Of a DNA stretch of 64,000 bases, positions 32,672 through 39,824 are shown piece after piece (position 1 is the stretch's first letter; the number at the start of each line of letters is the position of its first letter). Under the pieces are notes generated by a model. The model saw nothing but the letters and a program-made list of their open reading frames with translations. It made no database searches and was not told where the DNA came from. The DNA is from Aphanothece cf. minutissima CCALA 015 (GTDB lineage Bacteria; Cyanobacteriota; Cyanobacteriia; PCC-6307; Cyanobiaceae), in assembly GCA_003003925.1 (NCBI GenBank), contig PVWP01000009.1:1-64000 (forward strand). Reading direction: 5' to 3'. The translations under genes were made by a program, and so were the position numbers.

Positions 32672-32893
32672 ATGCGGACCATCGTGGATCTGCCCGAGGG
32701 CGAGCGCGATCAGCTGGATGCCCTCTGTTCCCAGCGGGGCATTTCCCGGGCCCAGGCGCTGCGGGAGGCTCTGACCCTCTGGCTGGAGCGGGAGCGTCCA
32801 CGCCACCGGGAGGTGTTCGGGCTATGGAGCGACCGGGACCTTGATGGGGTGGCGCTGCAGCGGCGGATTCGGCAGGACTGGGACCCGCACTGA
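32672..32893 (+). CDS. vapB: Ribbon-helix-helix antitoxin (VapB/CopG-like)
   Basis: 73 residues from the ATG at 32672: MRTIVDLPEGERDQLDALCS then GISRAQALREALTLWLERE. The pattern of a short beta strand (RTIVDLP), a helix, a turn and a helix is the ribbon-helix-helix fold used by VapB- and CopG-type antitoxins. The C-terminal part (HREVFGLWSDRDLDG) is the likely toxin-binding tail. It precedes a PIN-domain toxin with a one-base TGATG overlap and follows paired palindromes. Confidence 0.85.
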   Translation: MRTIVDLPEGERDQLDALCSQRGISRAQALREALTLWLERERPRHREVFGLWSDRDLDGVALQRRIRQDWDPH

Positions 32894-33255
32894 TGGGGTT
32901 GCTGCTCGACTCCAACATCCTGATCGATGTGTTGCAGGGCCGGGATGTTGCCTTGGAGTGGATCCAGGCGCAGCCGCGCTGTTCCATCAGCGTGATCACC
33001 TGGATCGAGGTGCTGGTGGGTTGTGGCCCGGGCGAGAGCGAGGCGGTGGAGGTGTGGTTGCGGGGGTTCCACTGCCTGCCGCTCGATGGCGCCGTGGCCA
33101 GAGAGGCGGTGGACTGCCGCCGCGCCCTGGGGTTGAAGGTGCCGGACGCCATCATCCTGGCTACCGCCCGTTGCCATCAGTTGCGGCTGGCCACGCGCAA
33201 CAGCCGGGATTTTCCGGAGCAGCTGGCCGACGTGGTTGTCCCCTACATCCTCTGA
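32893..33255 (+). CDS. vapC: PIN-domain ribonuclease toxin (VapC)
   Basis: 120 residues. The acidic PIN-domain residues are all present: LLLDSNILIDVL (Asp6), SVITWIEVLVG (Glu), LKVPDAIILATA (Asp) and LATRNSRDFPE (Asp in the last motif). VapC toxins cleave tRNA or rRNA in the cytoplasm when freed from VapB. It overlaps the antitoxin stop by one base. Confidence 0.9.
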   Translation: MGLLLDSNILIDVLQGRDVALEWIQAQPRCSISVITWIEVLVGCGPGESEAVEVWLRGFHCLPLDGAVAREAVDCRRALGLKVPDAIILATARCHQLRLATRNSRDFPEQLADVVVPYIL

Positions 33256-33263
33256 AGGTCGCC

Positions 33264-34604
33264 GTGGCCAGCAAGCGCAGCCTCAACGCCCGCAACCTGG
33301 AGGCCCTGGGGGCCGCGGCGCTGGCGGAGCTGCTGATGGAGGTGTCCAGTGGCCAGGCGGTGATGCAGCGTCGGCTGCGGCTGGCACTGGCGGCGGCGGA
33401 GGGGGCCGGCGACGCCGCCCAGGAGGTGCGCAAGCGGCTGGCGGCGATCGATCGGGCCCGGACGTTCGTCGGCTCGGCCCGGCGCCCGGCGCTGCTCAGT
33501 GATCTGGAGGCCCAGCTGGGGGCGATCACCGGGCCGATCGCGGCCGAGGACCCCCGGGTGGCCTGCGAGCTGCTGCTGCGGTTTCTGGAGATTTCCGGCG
33601 GGGTGCTGGCGCGCTGCTCCGACGGCACCGGGGCGGTGATCGGCGTGTTCGAGCGGGCCGCCGGCCAGCTCGCCCCGCTGGCGCTGGCGGCCCGGCTGGC
33701 GCCGGAGGCCCTGGCGGAGCACGCCGCCGAGCTGCTGCTGGAGAACGACCATGGCCAGTTCGATGGGCTGGTGCCCGCCCTGCAGGAGGCCCTGGGCGAC
33801 GCCGGCCTGCGGCGGCTGGAGGGCTGCTGCCGCGAACGGGGGGCCCGCGATGGCAGCGGGCTGCTGCTGCAGATCGCCGAGACGCGGGGGGATGGGGAGG
33901 GCTACCGGGGCCAGTTCAGCGCCGCGGATCTGCGCCGGCGCCCGATCGCCGCCGACGTGGCCCGGGTGCTGCTGGCCAATGGCCGGGCGGCCGAGGCCCT
34001 TGAGATCCTCGATGGCGCCGAGGCGGAACTGCCGGGGCGGCTCGATGGCGGCTGGCAGGACACCCGCGTGGCCGTGCTGGAGGCCCTCGATCGCCCCGCC
34101 GAGGCCCAGGAGATGCGCTGGCACTGGTTCTGCCGAACGCTTTCGATCCCCCACCTGCGCGACTTTCTGCGGCGCCTCGAGGCCTTCGAGGACGGGGAGG
34201 CGGAAGAGCGGGCCCTGGGGGTGGCCGAGCGGCACCCGAACCGTCTGCTGGGACTGGAGTTTCTGGTGGGGTGGGGGGCGCTCCCCCGGGCCGCCCGCCT
34301 GGTGCTGGCCCAGGCCACGGCGTGGGACGGGGAGGCCTACTCCCTGCACAGCGCCGCCGCCGAGCGGCTCAGCGCCGACCACCCGCTGGCGGCCACGCTG
34401 CTGCTGCGGCCGATGGTGTGGGGGGCGCTGGCGATGGGGCGCTCCAACCGCTACCGCCATGCCGCCGAACACCTGCGCCACTGCGACCGGCTGGCCGACC
34501 GCATCGACGACTGGCAGGGCCATCCCGACCATGCCGCCTTCGTGGGGCGGCTGCAGGAGGGCTTCGGGGGGCGCTGGGGCTTCTGGAAACTGGTGGAGGC
34601 GTAA
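33264..34604 (+). CDS. DUF6880-family protein
   Basis: 446 residues from a GTG at 33264 with AAGG five bases upstream. The start (VASKRSLNARNLEALGAAAL then AELLMEVSSGQAVMQRRLRL) matches the KTLNAKNLEALG opening of the DUF6880 family as remembered. The rest is helical and repeat-like, ending with NRYRHAAEHLRHCDRLADRI and GRWGFWKLVEA. No function is established for the family. It follows vapC by 8 bp and may be expressed with it. A decayed copy of its last ~136 codons lies at 40106-40518. Confidence 0.75.
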   Translation: MASKRSLNARNLEALGAAALAELLMEVSSGQAVMQRRLRLALAAAEGAGDAAQEVRKRLAAIDRARTFVGSARRPALLSDLEAQLGAITGPIAAEDPRVACELLLRFLEISGGVLARCSDGTGAVIGVFERAAGQLAPLALAARLAPEALAEHAAELLLENDHGQFDGLVPALQEALGDAGLRRLEGCCRERGARDGSGLLLQIAETRGDGEGYRGQFSAADLRRRPIAADVARVLLANGRAAEALEILDGAEAELPGRLDGGWQDTRVAVLEALDRPAEAQEMRWHWFCRTLSIPHLRDFLRRLEAFEDGEAEERALGVAERHPNRLLGLEFLVGWGALPRAARLVLAQATAWDGEAYSLHSAAAERLSADHPLAATLLLRPMVWGALAMGRSNRYRHAAEHLRHCDRLADRIDDWQGHPDHAAFVGRLQEGFGGRWGFWKLVEA

Positions 34605-34671
34605 AAGCTCAGGGTTGAGGGTGGTGGGGATGCGTTCGGTGGGGTGGAGTCGGCAGATGGATCCGGCATTC

Positions 34672-34686
34672 TGTACAGGCTGTACA
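34672..34686. promoter_or_regulatory. Palindrome TGTACAG-N-CTGTACA, copy 2
   Basis: Same inverted repeat as at 32606-32620 but with G in the centre. It lies 67 bp after the DUF6880 stop and about 170 bp before mazE. Together the two copies bracket the vapBC-DUF6880 unit. Confidence 0.45.
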
Positions 34687-34774
34687 GGTCTGGGATCCGG
34701 CCGGGCGGACAGGACCCGATGGCCTTGAAGCCCCGGGGATGGATCAGCGTCAGCCAGCAGCTTTGCCGCAAACC

Positions 34775-34791
34775 CGTAAGGACGCCTTACG
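34775..34791. promoter_or_regulatory. Likely MazE operator: CGTAAGG-ACG-CCTTACG
   Basis: A perfect 7-bp inverted repeat with 3-base spacer, followed by a possible -10 box TAGGGT (34810-34815) and the mazE ATG at 34860. Its place upstream of an AbrB/MazE-fold DNA-binding antitoxin suggests autoregulation. Confidence 0.5.
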
Positions 34792-34835
34792 ACAAGGAGG
34801 GTTCCGGCCTAGGGTGAAGTCCAGTGATTGGTTGG

Positions 34836-34862
34836 CCAGCGATGCCAGCGATGCCAGCGATG
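34836..34862. repeat. Three tandem copies of CCAGCGATG across the mazE start
   Basis: Three perfect 9-bp copies run from 34836 to 34862; each contains an in-frame ATG, so the antitoxin start could shift by three residues with copy number (MPAMPAM). The last ATG (34860) begins the conserved MEIATLTAKGQV. Confidence 0.7.
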
Positions 34863-35084
34863 GAGATCGCCACACTCACCGCCAAGGGGCAGGTCACGGT
34901 GCCGAAGGCGGTGCGTGAGGCCCTGGGTTTGCGGCAAGGCGATCAGCTCAGCTGGGAGTTGGAGGACGGCTCGGTGCGCGTGCGGGCTGTGGCGCCGTTG
35001 GATCTGGTCTATCTGCAGGGGCTGGAGAGCAGCCTGGGCGAGTGGAGCAGCCCGGAGGATGAGGAGGCGTTCCGCGATCTATGA
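34860..35084 (+). CDS. mazE: AbrB/MazE-type antitoxin
   Basis: 74 residues from the third in-frame ATG of a tandem repeat. MEIATLTAKGQVTVPKAVRE and ALGLRQGDQLSWELEDGSV form the swapped-hairpin AbrB/MazE DNA-binding domain. The acidic tail (EWSSPEDEEAFRDL) is a typical toxin-binding region. It overlaps the MazF-like toxin gene by four bases (ATGA). Confidence 0.88.
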   Translation: MEIATLTAKGQVTVPKAVREALGLRQGDQLSWELEDGSVRVRAVAPLDLVYLQGLESSLGEWSSPEDEEAFRDL

Positions 35085-35425
35085 GCCCCTTGGAGAGGTA
35101 CGCGGTGGTGCGCGTGCCGTTCCCCTTCACGGATCGGCAGGCCCAGAAGCTGCGGCCGGCGTTGGTGCTCTCCCAGAGCGACTTCCAGCGTGGCTGCGGC
35201 CATCTGCTGCTGGCGATGATCACATCGGCGCGGCAATCGTCGTGGCCCCTCGATTGGCCTCTGGAGGATCTGGAGGCCGCAGGACTGCCCCAGCCCTGCC
35301 TGGTGCGCTTCAAGCTGTTCACCCTCGACGAGCGGCTGGTGTCAGGGGGGCTGGGTGCTTTGGCCGCCGCCGATCGCGCCGGGGTGGAGGCCCAATTGGG
35401 CAAGCTCCTGCCCACCGCGTCCTGA
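35081..35425 (+). CDS. mazF: MazF/PemK-family endoribonuclease toxin
   Basis: 114 residues. RYAVVRVPFPFTDRQAQKLRPALVLS is the start of the SH3-like MazF/PemK barrel, with the conserved K-x-RP-A. LLLAMITSARQSSWPLDWPL carries the T/S-x-R strand. The later KLFTLDERLVSGGLGAL is also family-like. MazF toxins cut single-stranded mRNA at short motifs. It is translationally coupled to mazE. Confidence 0.85.
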   Translation: MSPLERYAVVRVPFPFTDRQAQKLRPALVLSQSDFQRGCGHLLLAMITSARQSSWPLDWPLEDLEAAGLPQPCLVRFKLFTLDERLVSGGLGALAAADRAGVEAQLGKLLPTAS

Positions 35426-35482
35426 ACGCTGCCAAGGCCGCCTTGTGGTGGTGGTTCGGCGGATGGATCCAGCCACGCAGGC

Positions 35483-35506
35483 TTCAGTACTGCCTTCAGT
35501 ACTGAA
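35483..35506. promoter_or_regulatory. Likely operator of the Phd/VapC pair: TTCAGTACTG repeated
   Basis: TTCAGTACTG occurs at 35483-35492 and again at 35495-35504, where two more bases complete the perfect palindrome TTCAGTACTGAA. Both copies contain the palindrome CAGTACTG. A -10-like TAGGGT (35514-35519) follows, then the antitoxin ATG at 35548. Paired sites are usual for Phd/YefM autoregulation. Confidence 0.6.
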
Positions 35507-35547
35507 TTGCGGCTAGGGTGTGGGGCAAGCGATGGCCCTGGCGTGAG

Positions 35548-35835
35548 ATGGATCGGGTGAACGGCAGTCACCTCAGCTCCAGTGAGCTGAAGCGGCGCGG
35601 CATCGCCGCCATCGAAGAGGCCCTGCAAAGGGGCCCGGTGCATCTGATGAAGCGGAACCGCACGGCCGGGGTTGTGCTCAGTGAACGCCAGTACCAGCTG
35701 CTGTGTCAGCGAGCGGCCCTGGCCCCGCCGCCTGAGGTTTCGGCGTTGGAGTGGCTGATCAGCTGCCCCACGGCCGCGGAGGGCCGCACCAAGGAGGAGA
35801 TTGATGCGGCGCTGGAGGAGGAACGCGACTGGTGA
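35548..35835 (+). CDS. Phd/YefM-type antitoxin
   Basis: 95 residues from the ATG at 35548. HLSSSELKRRGIAAIEEALQ and GPVHLMKRNRTAGVVLSERQ match the Phd/YefM DNA-binding fold, where the second segment reads like the usual 'v.i.k.gkp.avlvs...y' strand. The C-terminal half with EGRTKEEIDAALEEERDW is the acidic toxin-binding tail. It overlaps the PIN toxin by four bases (GTGA) and follows repeated palindromes. Confidence 0.83.
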   Translation: MDRVNGSHLSSSELKRRGIAAIEEALQRGPVHLMKRNRTAGVVLSERQYQLLCQRAALAPPPEVSALEWLISCPTAAEGRTKEEIDAALEEERDW

Positions 35836-36242
35836 TCGCCTTTTTTGATGCCAGTGCCCTGATCTACGTGCTGGAGGGCCGCGAGCCGTGGGTTCATGGC
35901 GTCAAGCAGGCGCTGGCCGAGCTGGTCGCCAGCGACCCAGGCATGGGAACGGCCGTCAGCCGCCTGAGCTGGTTGGAATGTCGTGTCGGCCCACGGCGTC
36001 GCCATGATCCAGCCACCCTGGCCATCTTTGATGCCTTTTTCTGCCGTACGGATCTGATCTGGGTCGAGCTCACGGCGGCCGTGGTGGAGCTGGCCACCGA
36101 TCTGCGCGGGCAACACAGCCTGCGCACGCCGGATGCGCTGCAGGCCGCCTGTTGCCTGCAGCTGGGTGATGAAGCGGTGATGATCACCGGCGATGCGTCG
36201 TTTCGGCAGGTGCCGGGGCTGCGGTTGGTGGTGGTGTCCTGA
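35832..36242 (+). CDS. PIN-domain toxin
   Basis: 136 residues from a GTG overlapping the antitoxin stop. The PIN acidic residues are IAFFDASALIYVLEG (Asp), RLSWLECRVGPRR (Glu), LRTPDALQAACCLQLG (Asp) and MITGDASFRQVPGL (Asp). A probable ribonuclease toxin held by the upstream Phd-like protein. Immediately after its stop lie HEPN-like remains. Confidence 0.88.
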   Translation: MIAFFDASALIYVLEGREPWVHGVKQALAELVASDPGMGTAVSRLSWLECRVGPRRRHDPATLAIFDAFFCRTDLIWVELTAAVVELATDLRGQHSLRTPDALQAACCLQLGDEAVMITGDASFRQVPGLRLVVVS

Positions 36243-36548
36243 GCCGTTCCGCTGACTGGCTGCATCAGGCGTCAGCGGATCTGGACCAGGCCATGGACAG
36301 TGCCGAGGCGGGACATGCCAGCAGGAGTAGGCAGCGACCTCGATCGGCCCTGGCCACTGGAGCTGCTGCCGTTCAGCTGCGACGCGCTCGTGCTCACACC
36401 AGAGGAACACGACACCCTGATGGCGTCCGGGTCACGCTTCGCGAGAGAGCTGGGGCGGGATGCCCGCTGGGTGTGGTCCCTGAGGGCGGCCGAGCACTCA
36501 CCCTTCAGCGGCCCGCCTCCATCGCCGGTGCAAGATCGGTGTGGATGA
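36239..36548 (+). pseudogene. Fused remains of a HEPN and nucleotidyltransferase (HepT-MntA-like) pair
   Basis: From 36239, CTG AGC CGT opens SRSADWLHQASADLDQAMDSA then EAGH, the typical start of a HEPN-domain protein, which then ends abruptly. From 36315 a different frame gives MPAGVGSDLDRPWPLELLPF then SCDALVLTPEEHDTLMASGS and RFARELGRDARWVW, which reads like a shortened nucleotidyltransferase: a G-V-GSDLD motif joined to the C-terminal part. The CTG takes the place expected for ATG. This looks like a two-gene HEPN/MNT module reduced by internal deletion. Family assignment is from motif memory; a search would settle it. Confidence 0.55.
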
Positions 36549-36906
36549 AGTCATCGCCCTTGTACAGAAGGGGTGCAGCGAGGGATTTCGCCAGGGCGTA
36601 GGAGAAACAGTCGCCCAGATTCAACCCGGCTCGATGGCGTCCCTGGCCGAAACGACGAAAGGCCAGGCGTGCGAGTTCCGCCTGGTCGCGGTCGAAGCTG
36701 ACCACTTCGATCTCTGCGGCGGCCACAAACACATCCAGGTCTCCTTGGCCATCGGCGCCAAAGCGGGCTTCGAGAACGATGGAGAGTTCGAGCAAGGAAG
36801 CAGCGGACATCCGCCGGAACTTGGCAGATTGGATGGCCTCATTGAAAGAACGACGCTCCGGTTCGTTCTGCAGAATCGCAAGGATGGCGGATGAGTCAAT
36901 CACCAT
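36505..36906 (-). CDS. vapC: PIN-domain toxin (VapC, Rv0301/Rv0656-like type)
   Basis: 133 residues from the ATG at 36906. MVIDSSAILAILQNEPER, RMSAASLLELSIVLEARFG, LNLGDCFSYALAKSLAAPLL and YKGDDFIHTDLAPA carry the four acidic positions in the order typical of the VapC subgroup that begins 'MvIDtSalvAil'. It overlaps the VapB stop by seven bases. It points against the other TA genes of the island. Confidence 0.92.
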   Translation of the reverse strand: MVIDSSAILAILQNEPERRSFNEAIQSAKFRRMSAASLLELSIVLEARFGADGQGDLDVFVAAAEIEVVSFDRDQAELARLAFRRFGQGRHRAGLNLGDCFSYALAKSLAAPLLYKGDDFIHTDLAPAMEAGR

Positions 36907-37172
36907 CCGCCCGGCAGTCCAATGGCGTCGTAGCCGAGGATTTCCTCGGGCGTGCGGTTGTCCTTCCGTGGTCGCGCTGCACTACGCAGGGCGATCTCAT
37001 CGAGGCGATCGGCCAGGCTCGGGCGCCCAGCGGCCTCACGCTGCTGTTGTTTGAGGCGTTGCAGCCGTTCCTGCAGGGCTTGAATGACGGCATTGGTTTT
37101 GTTCTCCCCCGAGAGGGCAGCCACCTCCCCAGCCAGGCGATCGGCCTCTGGGTTGCGGATGTTCAGCGCCAT
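36900..37172 (-). CDS. vapB: VapB antitoxin (type II, transcription-factor-like)
   Basis: 90 residues from the ATG at 37172. MALNIRNPEADRLAGEVAAL and SGENKTNAVIQALQERLQRL are the classic opening of VapB antitoxins that pair with VapC of the neighbouring type. The C-terminus (DNRTPEEILGYDAIGLPGGW) is the toxin-binding tail with the 'eilGYDa.GlP' motif. Paired GTGTAGAC repeats lie just upstream. Confidence 0.93.
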   Translation of the reverse strand: MALNIRNPEADRLAGEVAALSGENKTNAVIQALQERLQRLKQQQREAAGRPSLADRLDEIALRSAARPRKDNRTPEEILGYDAIGLPGGW

Positions 37173-37181
37173 CAGGCCAGC

Positions 37182-37209
37182 GTGTAGACAACCGACACTC
37201 AGTGTAGAC
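37182..37209 (-). promoter_or_regulatory. Likely operator of the minus-strand vapBC: GTGTAGAC pair and ACACT-C-AGTGT
   Basis: GTGTAGAC occurs at 37182-37189 and 37202-37209, 20 bp (two helical turns) apart, and ACACT-C-AGTGT at 37195-37205 is a palindrome overlapping the second copy. The group begins 9 bp upstream of the vapB ATG, the usual place for autoregulation. Confidence 0.5.
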
Positions 37210-37423
37210 GCCCCCTGGGCTGTGTGGTCTGCCGCAGGCGTGCCTGTGGGTGCTGGTGGGATTCGTGGGCGAATCCGGTCTTGGTGTTTGCGGCCAGGAG
37301 CCATGGGCGGGGCCAGGCCCCACCCACGGCAGTAGGACAGCGATGACGTCTTGCAGGCATCGCCTTGCTCGCCAAGGCTTTGCCGCCGCCAGCCTCAACG
37401 CCCGCAGGCCGGCAACCCAGGCA

Positions 37424-37860
37424 TCAGCTTGAGCTGCTGCTGAGCGGGGCACCCGGGAGGAGGCGGTCATAGGAGGCCAGCAGGTGTTGGGGAATGACGG
37501 GGTCAGGTCGAGTGCTGCGGCGAGGCGGCACGCGGAAGCGCTGCTGCAGGAAGGCGAGCACCCGCTCAAAGGACGCCACCCGCACCGCCACGTACAGCGC
37601 CTCAACCATCAGCCGGGCTGCGCCGTCACGGTCACCGCTGGCCAGCAGGCACTGCCAGAAGTTCCACCAGTGCTCATCCGGGAAATGGTGGCGATGACAG
37701 CGGCAATGCACAAGGCCCTCGGGCCATGGCTGCCGGTGCCATAGGCGCAGGGCCGCTGGCAGACCCATTCACTGCCGAGGTAGACGATCAGCCGGTCATG
37801 GTGCAGCCGCGCCGTCACCTGCCGCACTTCGATCGTGCTGGTGCTCACCCCCAAGGAGCA
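37424..37860 (-). pseudogene. IS21-type transposase (IstA) C-terminal remains
   Basis: Read on the minus strand from 37860, one frame gives TIEVRQVTARLHHDRLIVYL then GSEWVCQRPC, and a shifted frame from about 37700 gives RHHFPDEHWWNFWQCLLASG, AARLMVEALYVAVR and VIPQHLLASYDRLLPG. These fit, in order, the C-terminal part of IS21-family IstA proteins as remembered (barrel strand, RH motif, helical end, 'Q.h.L.sYD.Ll'). A frameshift separates the halves, and no istB ATPase gene follows. An N-terminal remnant in the same orientation lies at 39825-40007. Confidence 0.5.
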
Positions 37861-39677
37861 CAATTCGTGGTGGAGGGTGCCTTGTCGTCGTCTTCGCCGC
37901 AGCAGGCCTCCTCTGGGGGCGGCTCGGCAGGAAGCCTGGGGTGAAGGATGTACCGACTGATGACAGGGTAAATCATTGGCTTCAACAACATCTGTGCGGC
38001 AAACGTAAGCACAGGCAGAGCCAGTTGCAAGACGAAACGCACCGGACGCCGCCGTGCCTGACTGGGATCGAAAAGCTTGCCGAGGGCGAAGCCGACCAGC
38101 GAATCGACGCGTTCCAGGATCTGATCAGCAATCAGTTTGCGGCGCTTCTCATGAACGGCGCTCATGAGAAGGCTCAGTTCTCCTCCCAGGTCACGCTTTC
38201 GAGCACCATCGGCCTTCGTCGTTCTGGGCCTGGCCAGCGGTGCCAGCCTTTGTCGGGCCGCCTTCCAGGCGTCGGTTTCACAGTCGCCATAGCCGTCGGA
38301 GGTCCGTTCCAGGCTGTGGGGTCGGGCCGGCACGGCTGGAACCTTGGAGTCCGCCGGATCACTACTCGCTCGGTCATTTCTCGGACATGGCTTCGGCCAG
38401 TCGATCAACGGCATCAATGCATCAAGAGATCGGTAATCGTTGATCAGATGATCGAAACTTCCATGGCGCAGTTTCTGACGCGCATTGAAGCGACCGATGT
38501 TGTAGTCATGAGCTAGAAACTGAAACTCCAGAAATCCACCGAAGGCCGAGAACGTATCTCCAACTAACGTGGCCTCAGTGGCGGTGACGGTGAGCAGCTG
38601 GCCTGTGAGGCCCTCGGTGACCCATTGCTGAAACCGCGACTGACCGAAGATGGCACTGATCAGCCCTCTGGCCATCGCGAGAAGATCATCCTCGGTGTTG
38701 AAGAACGGATCGGCATCGATGGTTCGCTTGCCGGGTGCAACGAACAGGTAGCTGCGGGTGGAATCCTGTTGCCCTGTACCGATGGCTTCGATGAGGTTGG
38801 CCGCCATCCCCACGGGCTCGTTCTCGAAAACGCCCCCATCGGTATAGAGATAGTTGCCGCCATAGAGCTGGTCGCCGGCGGAGGATTTACGACCGCTGTC
38901 CCTGGTGGCCATCATGCTCTTGTCTGACCCGCCGGATCGGACGATGCGCCGGGCCCGGAACGCAAACGGAAAAGCCCCTGAGGACAACGCCATCAAACGA
39001 AGAATTCCCCAGTCGCAGGTCTGCATGGGGCACCAGGTCACCTTGCCGTTGGTCATCTGCGGCTCCATTTCCGACAGATGGATCGTTTCGGCAGGGTCGG
39101 GATGGAGGGAGCCTGGCGGATCAGCCTCCGCCGGCTGACGCTGCAGGCGGCAGACGAATTGATCCTTGTAGCGGGAATAGGCGAAGGAATCGTTGTACTT
39201 GGAGCCGGGGATTTCCTGTTTGTAGCCATTGAGGTTGGACATCGCGATGCCCAGCAGCAGGGATTTGTCTGCAGCCGGGTGGAGATCCAGGGCCTGCGAG
39301 GGATCATCGGGAATAGCCTTCTGGCCGATGTCGTCAATAACGTCGGAGCTCAGCAGGGAATACTTGTGCTTATCCGGAGTCACCTTGAGGAGTTTTTCGA
39401 TGTTGATCTGACAGACCCAGGCGTTGAACAGGGGGTTGCGGTGATATGGCTGCCGTAAGGCCTTGCCACCGTAATAAAGCTGTCGGCTCAGGATGGCGGC
39501 TGTCATGGCTCCCGCCGAGGCGCCAGTGATCACATCGATCACCACACGTGCGGGGTCATCTTCAGGAAGCGACTTGTTATGCAGGGCGATGGCCTCCAGC
39601 ACCTCATACATCACCCCGGCTTCATAGCTCCCAAGCGAGACGGCTCCTGAGATCACGATCGCAAGCTTGCGAGACAT
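37845..39677 (-). CDS. Patatin-like phospholipase domain protein
   Basis: 610 residues. The N-terminus LAIVISGAVSLGSYEAGVMY is the oxyanion region, VITGASAGAMTAA holds the nucleophile Ser (G-x-S-x-G), and YTDGGVFENEPVG holds the catalytic Asp (D-G-G). The following DPFFNTEDDLLAMARGLIS region fits bacterial patatin-like proteins. The C-terminal part has a hydrophobic stretch (FVLQLALPVLTFAAQMLLKP) that could bind membrane. It would cleave acyl esters of phospholipids. The last few codons run into the IS21 remains. Base composition is lower in GC than the core, which suggests acquisition. Confidence 0.8.
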   Translation of the reverse strand: MSRKLAIVISGAVSLGSYEAGVMYEVLEAIALHNKSLPEDDPARVVIDVITGASAGAMTAAILSRQLYYGGKALRQPYHRNPLFNAWVCQINIEKLLKVTPDKHKYSLLSSDVIDDIGQKAIPDDPSQALDLHPAADKSLLLGIAMSNLNGYKQEIPGSKYNDSFAYSRYKDQFVCRLQRQPAEADPPGSLHPDPAETIHLSEMEPQMTNGKVTWCPMQTCDWGILRLMALSSGAFPFAFRARRIVRSGGSDKSMMATRDSGRKSSAGDQLYGGNYLYTDGGVFENEPVGMAANLIEAIGTGQQDSTRSYLFVAPGKRTIDADPFFNTEDDLLAMARGLISAIFGQSRFQQWVTEGLTGQLLTVTATEATLVGDTFSAFGGFLEFQFLAHDYNIGRFNARQKLRHGSFDHLINDYRSLDALMPLIDWPKPCPRNDRASSDPADSKVPAVPARPHSLERTSDGYGDCETDAWKAARQRLAPLARPRTTKADGARKRDLGGELSLLMSAVHEKRRKLIADQILERVDSLVGFALGKLFDPSQARRRPVRFVLQLALPVLTFAAQMLLKPMIYPVISRYILHPRLPAEPPPEEACCGEDDDKAPSTTNCAPWG

Positions 39678-39824
39678 CGAATTGATTCAGTTTCCTTAAC
39701 CTTGTGAGGTTGATAAATGGATGTCAAGCCCAATGCCTAACTTGTGAACGCTCGTTACGTCGTTTTCAAACGAATGTGATCGACAGGTGGCCAGCCCCGG
39801 CATCAGACGGCAGATGGGCTGGTG

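Noticed and set aside
36541..36894. Plus-strand frame opposite the minus-strand vapC.
   Set aside because: Antisense of a gene with all four PIN acidic motifs and a matching VapB upstream.
37036..37605. Minus-strand open frame overlapping vapB and the IS21 C-terminal remains.
   Set aside because: Different frame from vapB and from the IstA fragments, Arg/Ser/Pro-rich and without domain signs; probably chance.
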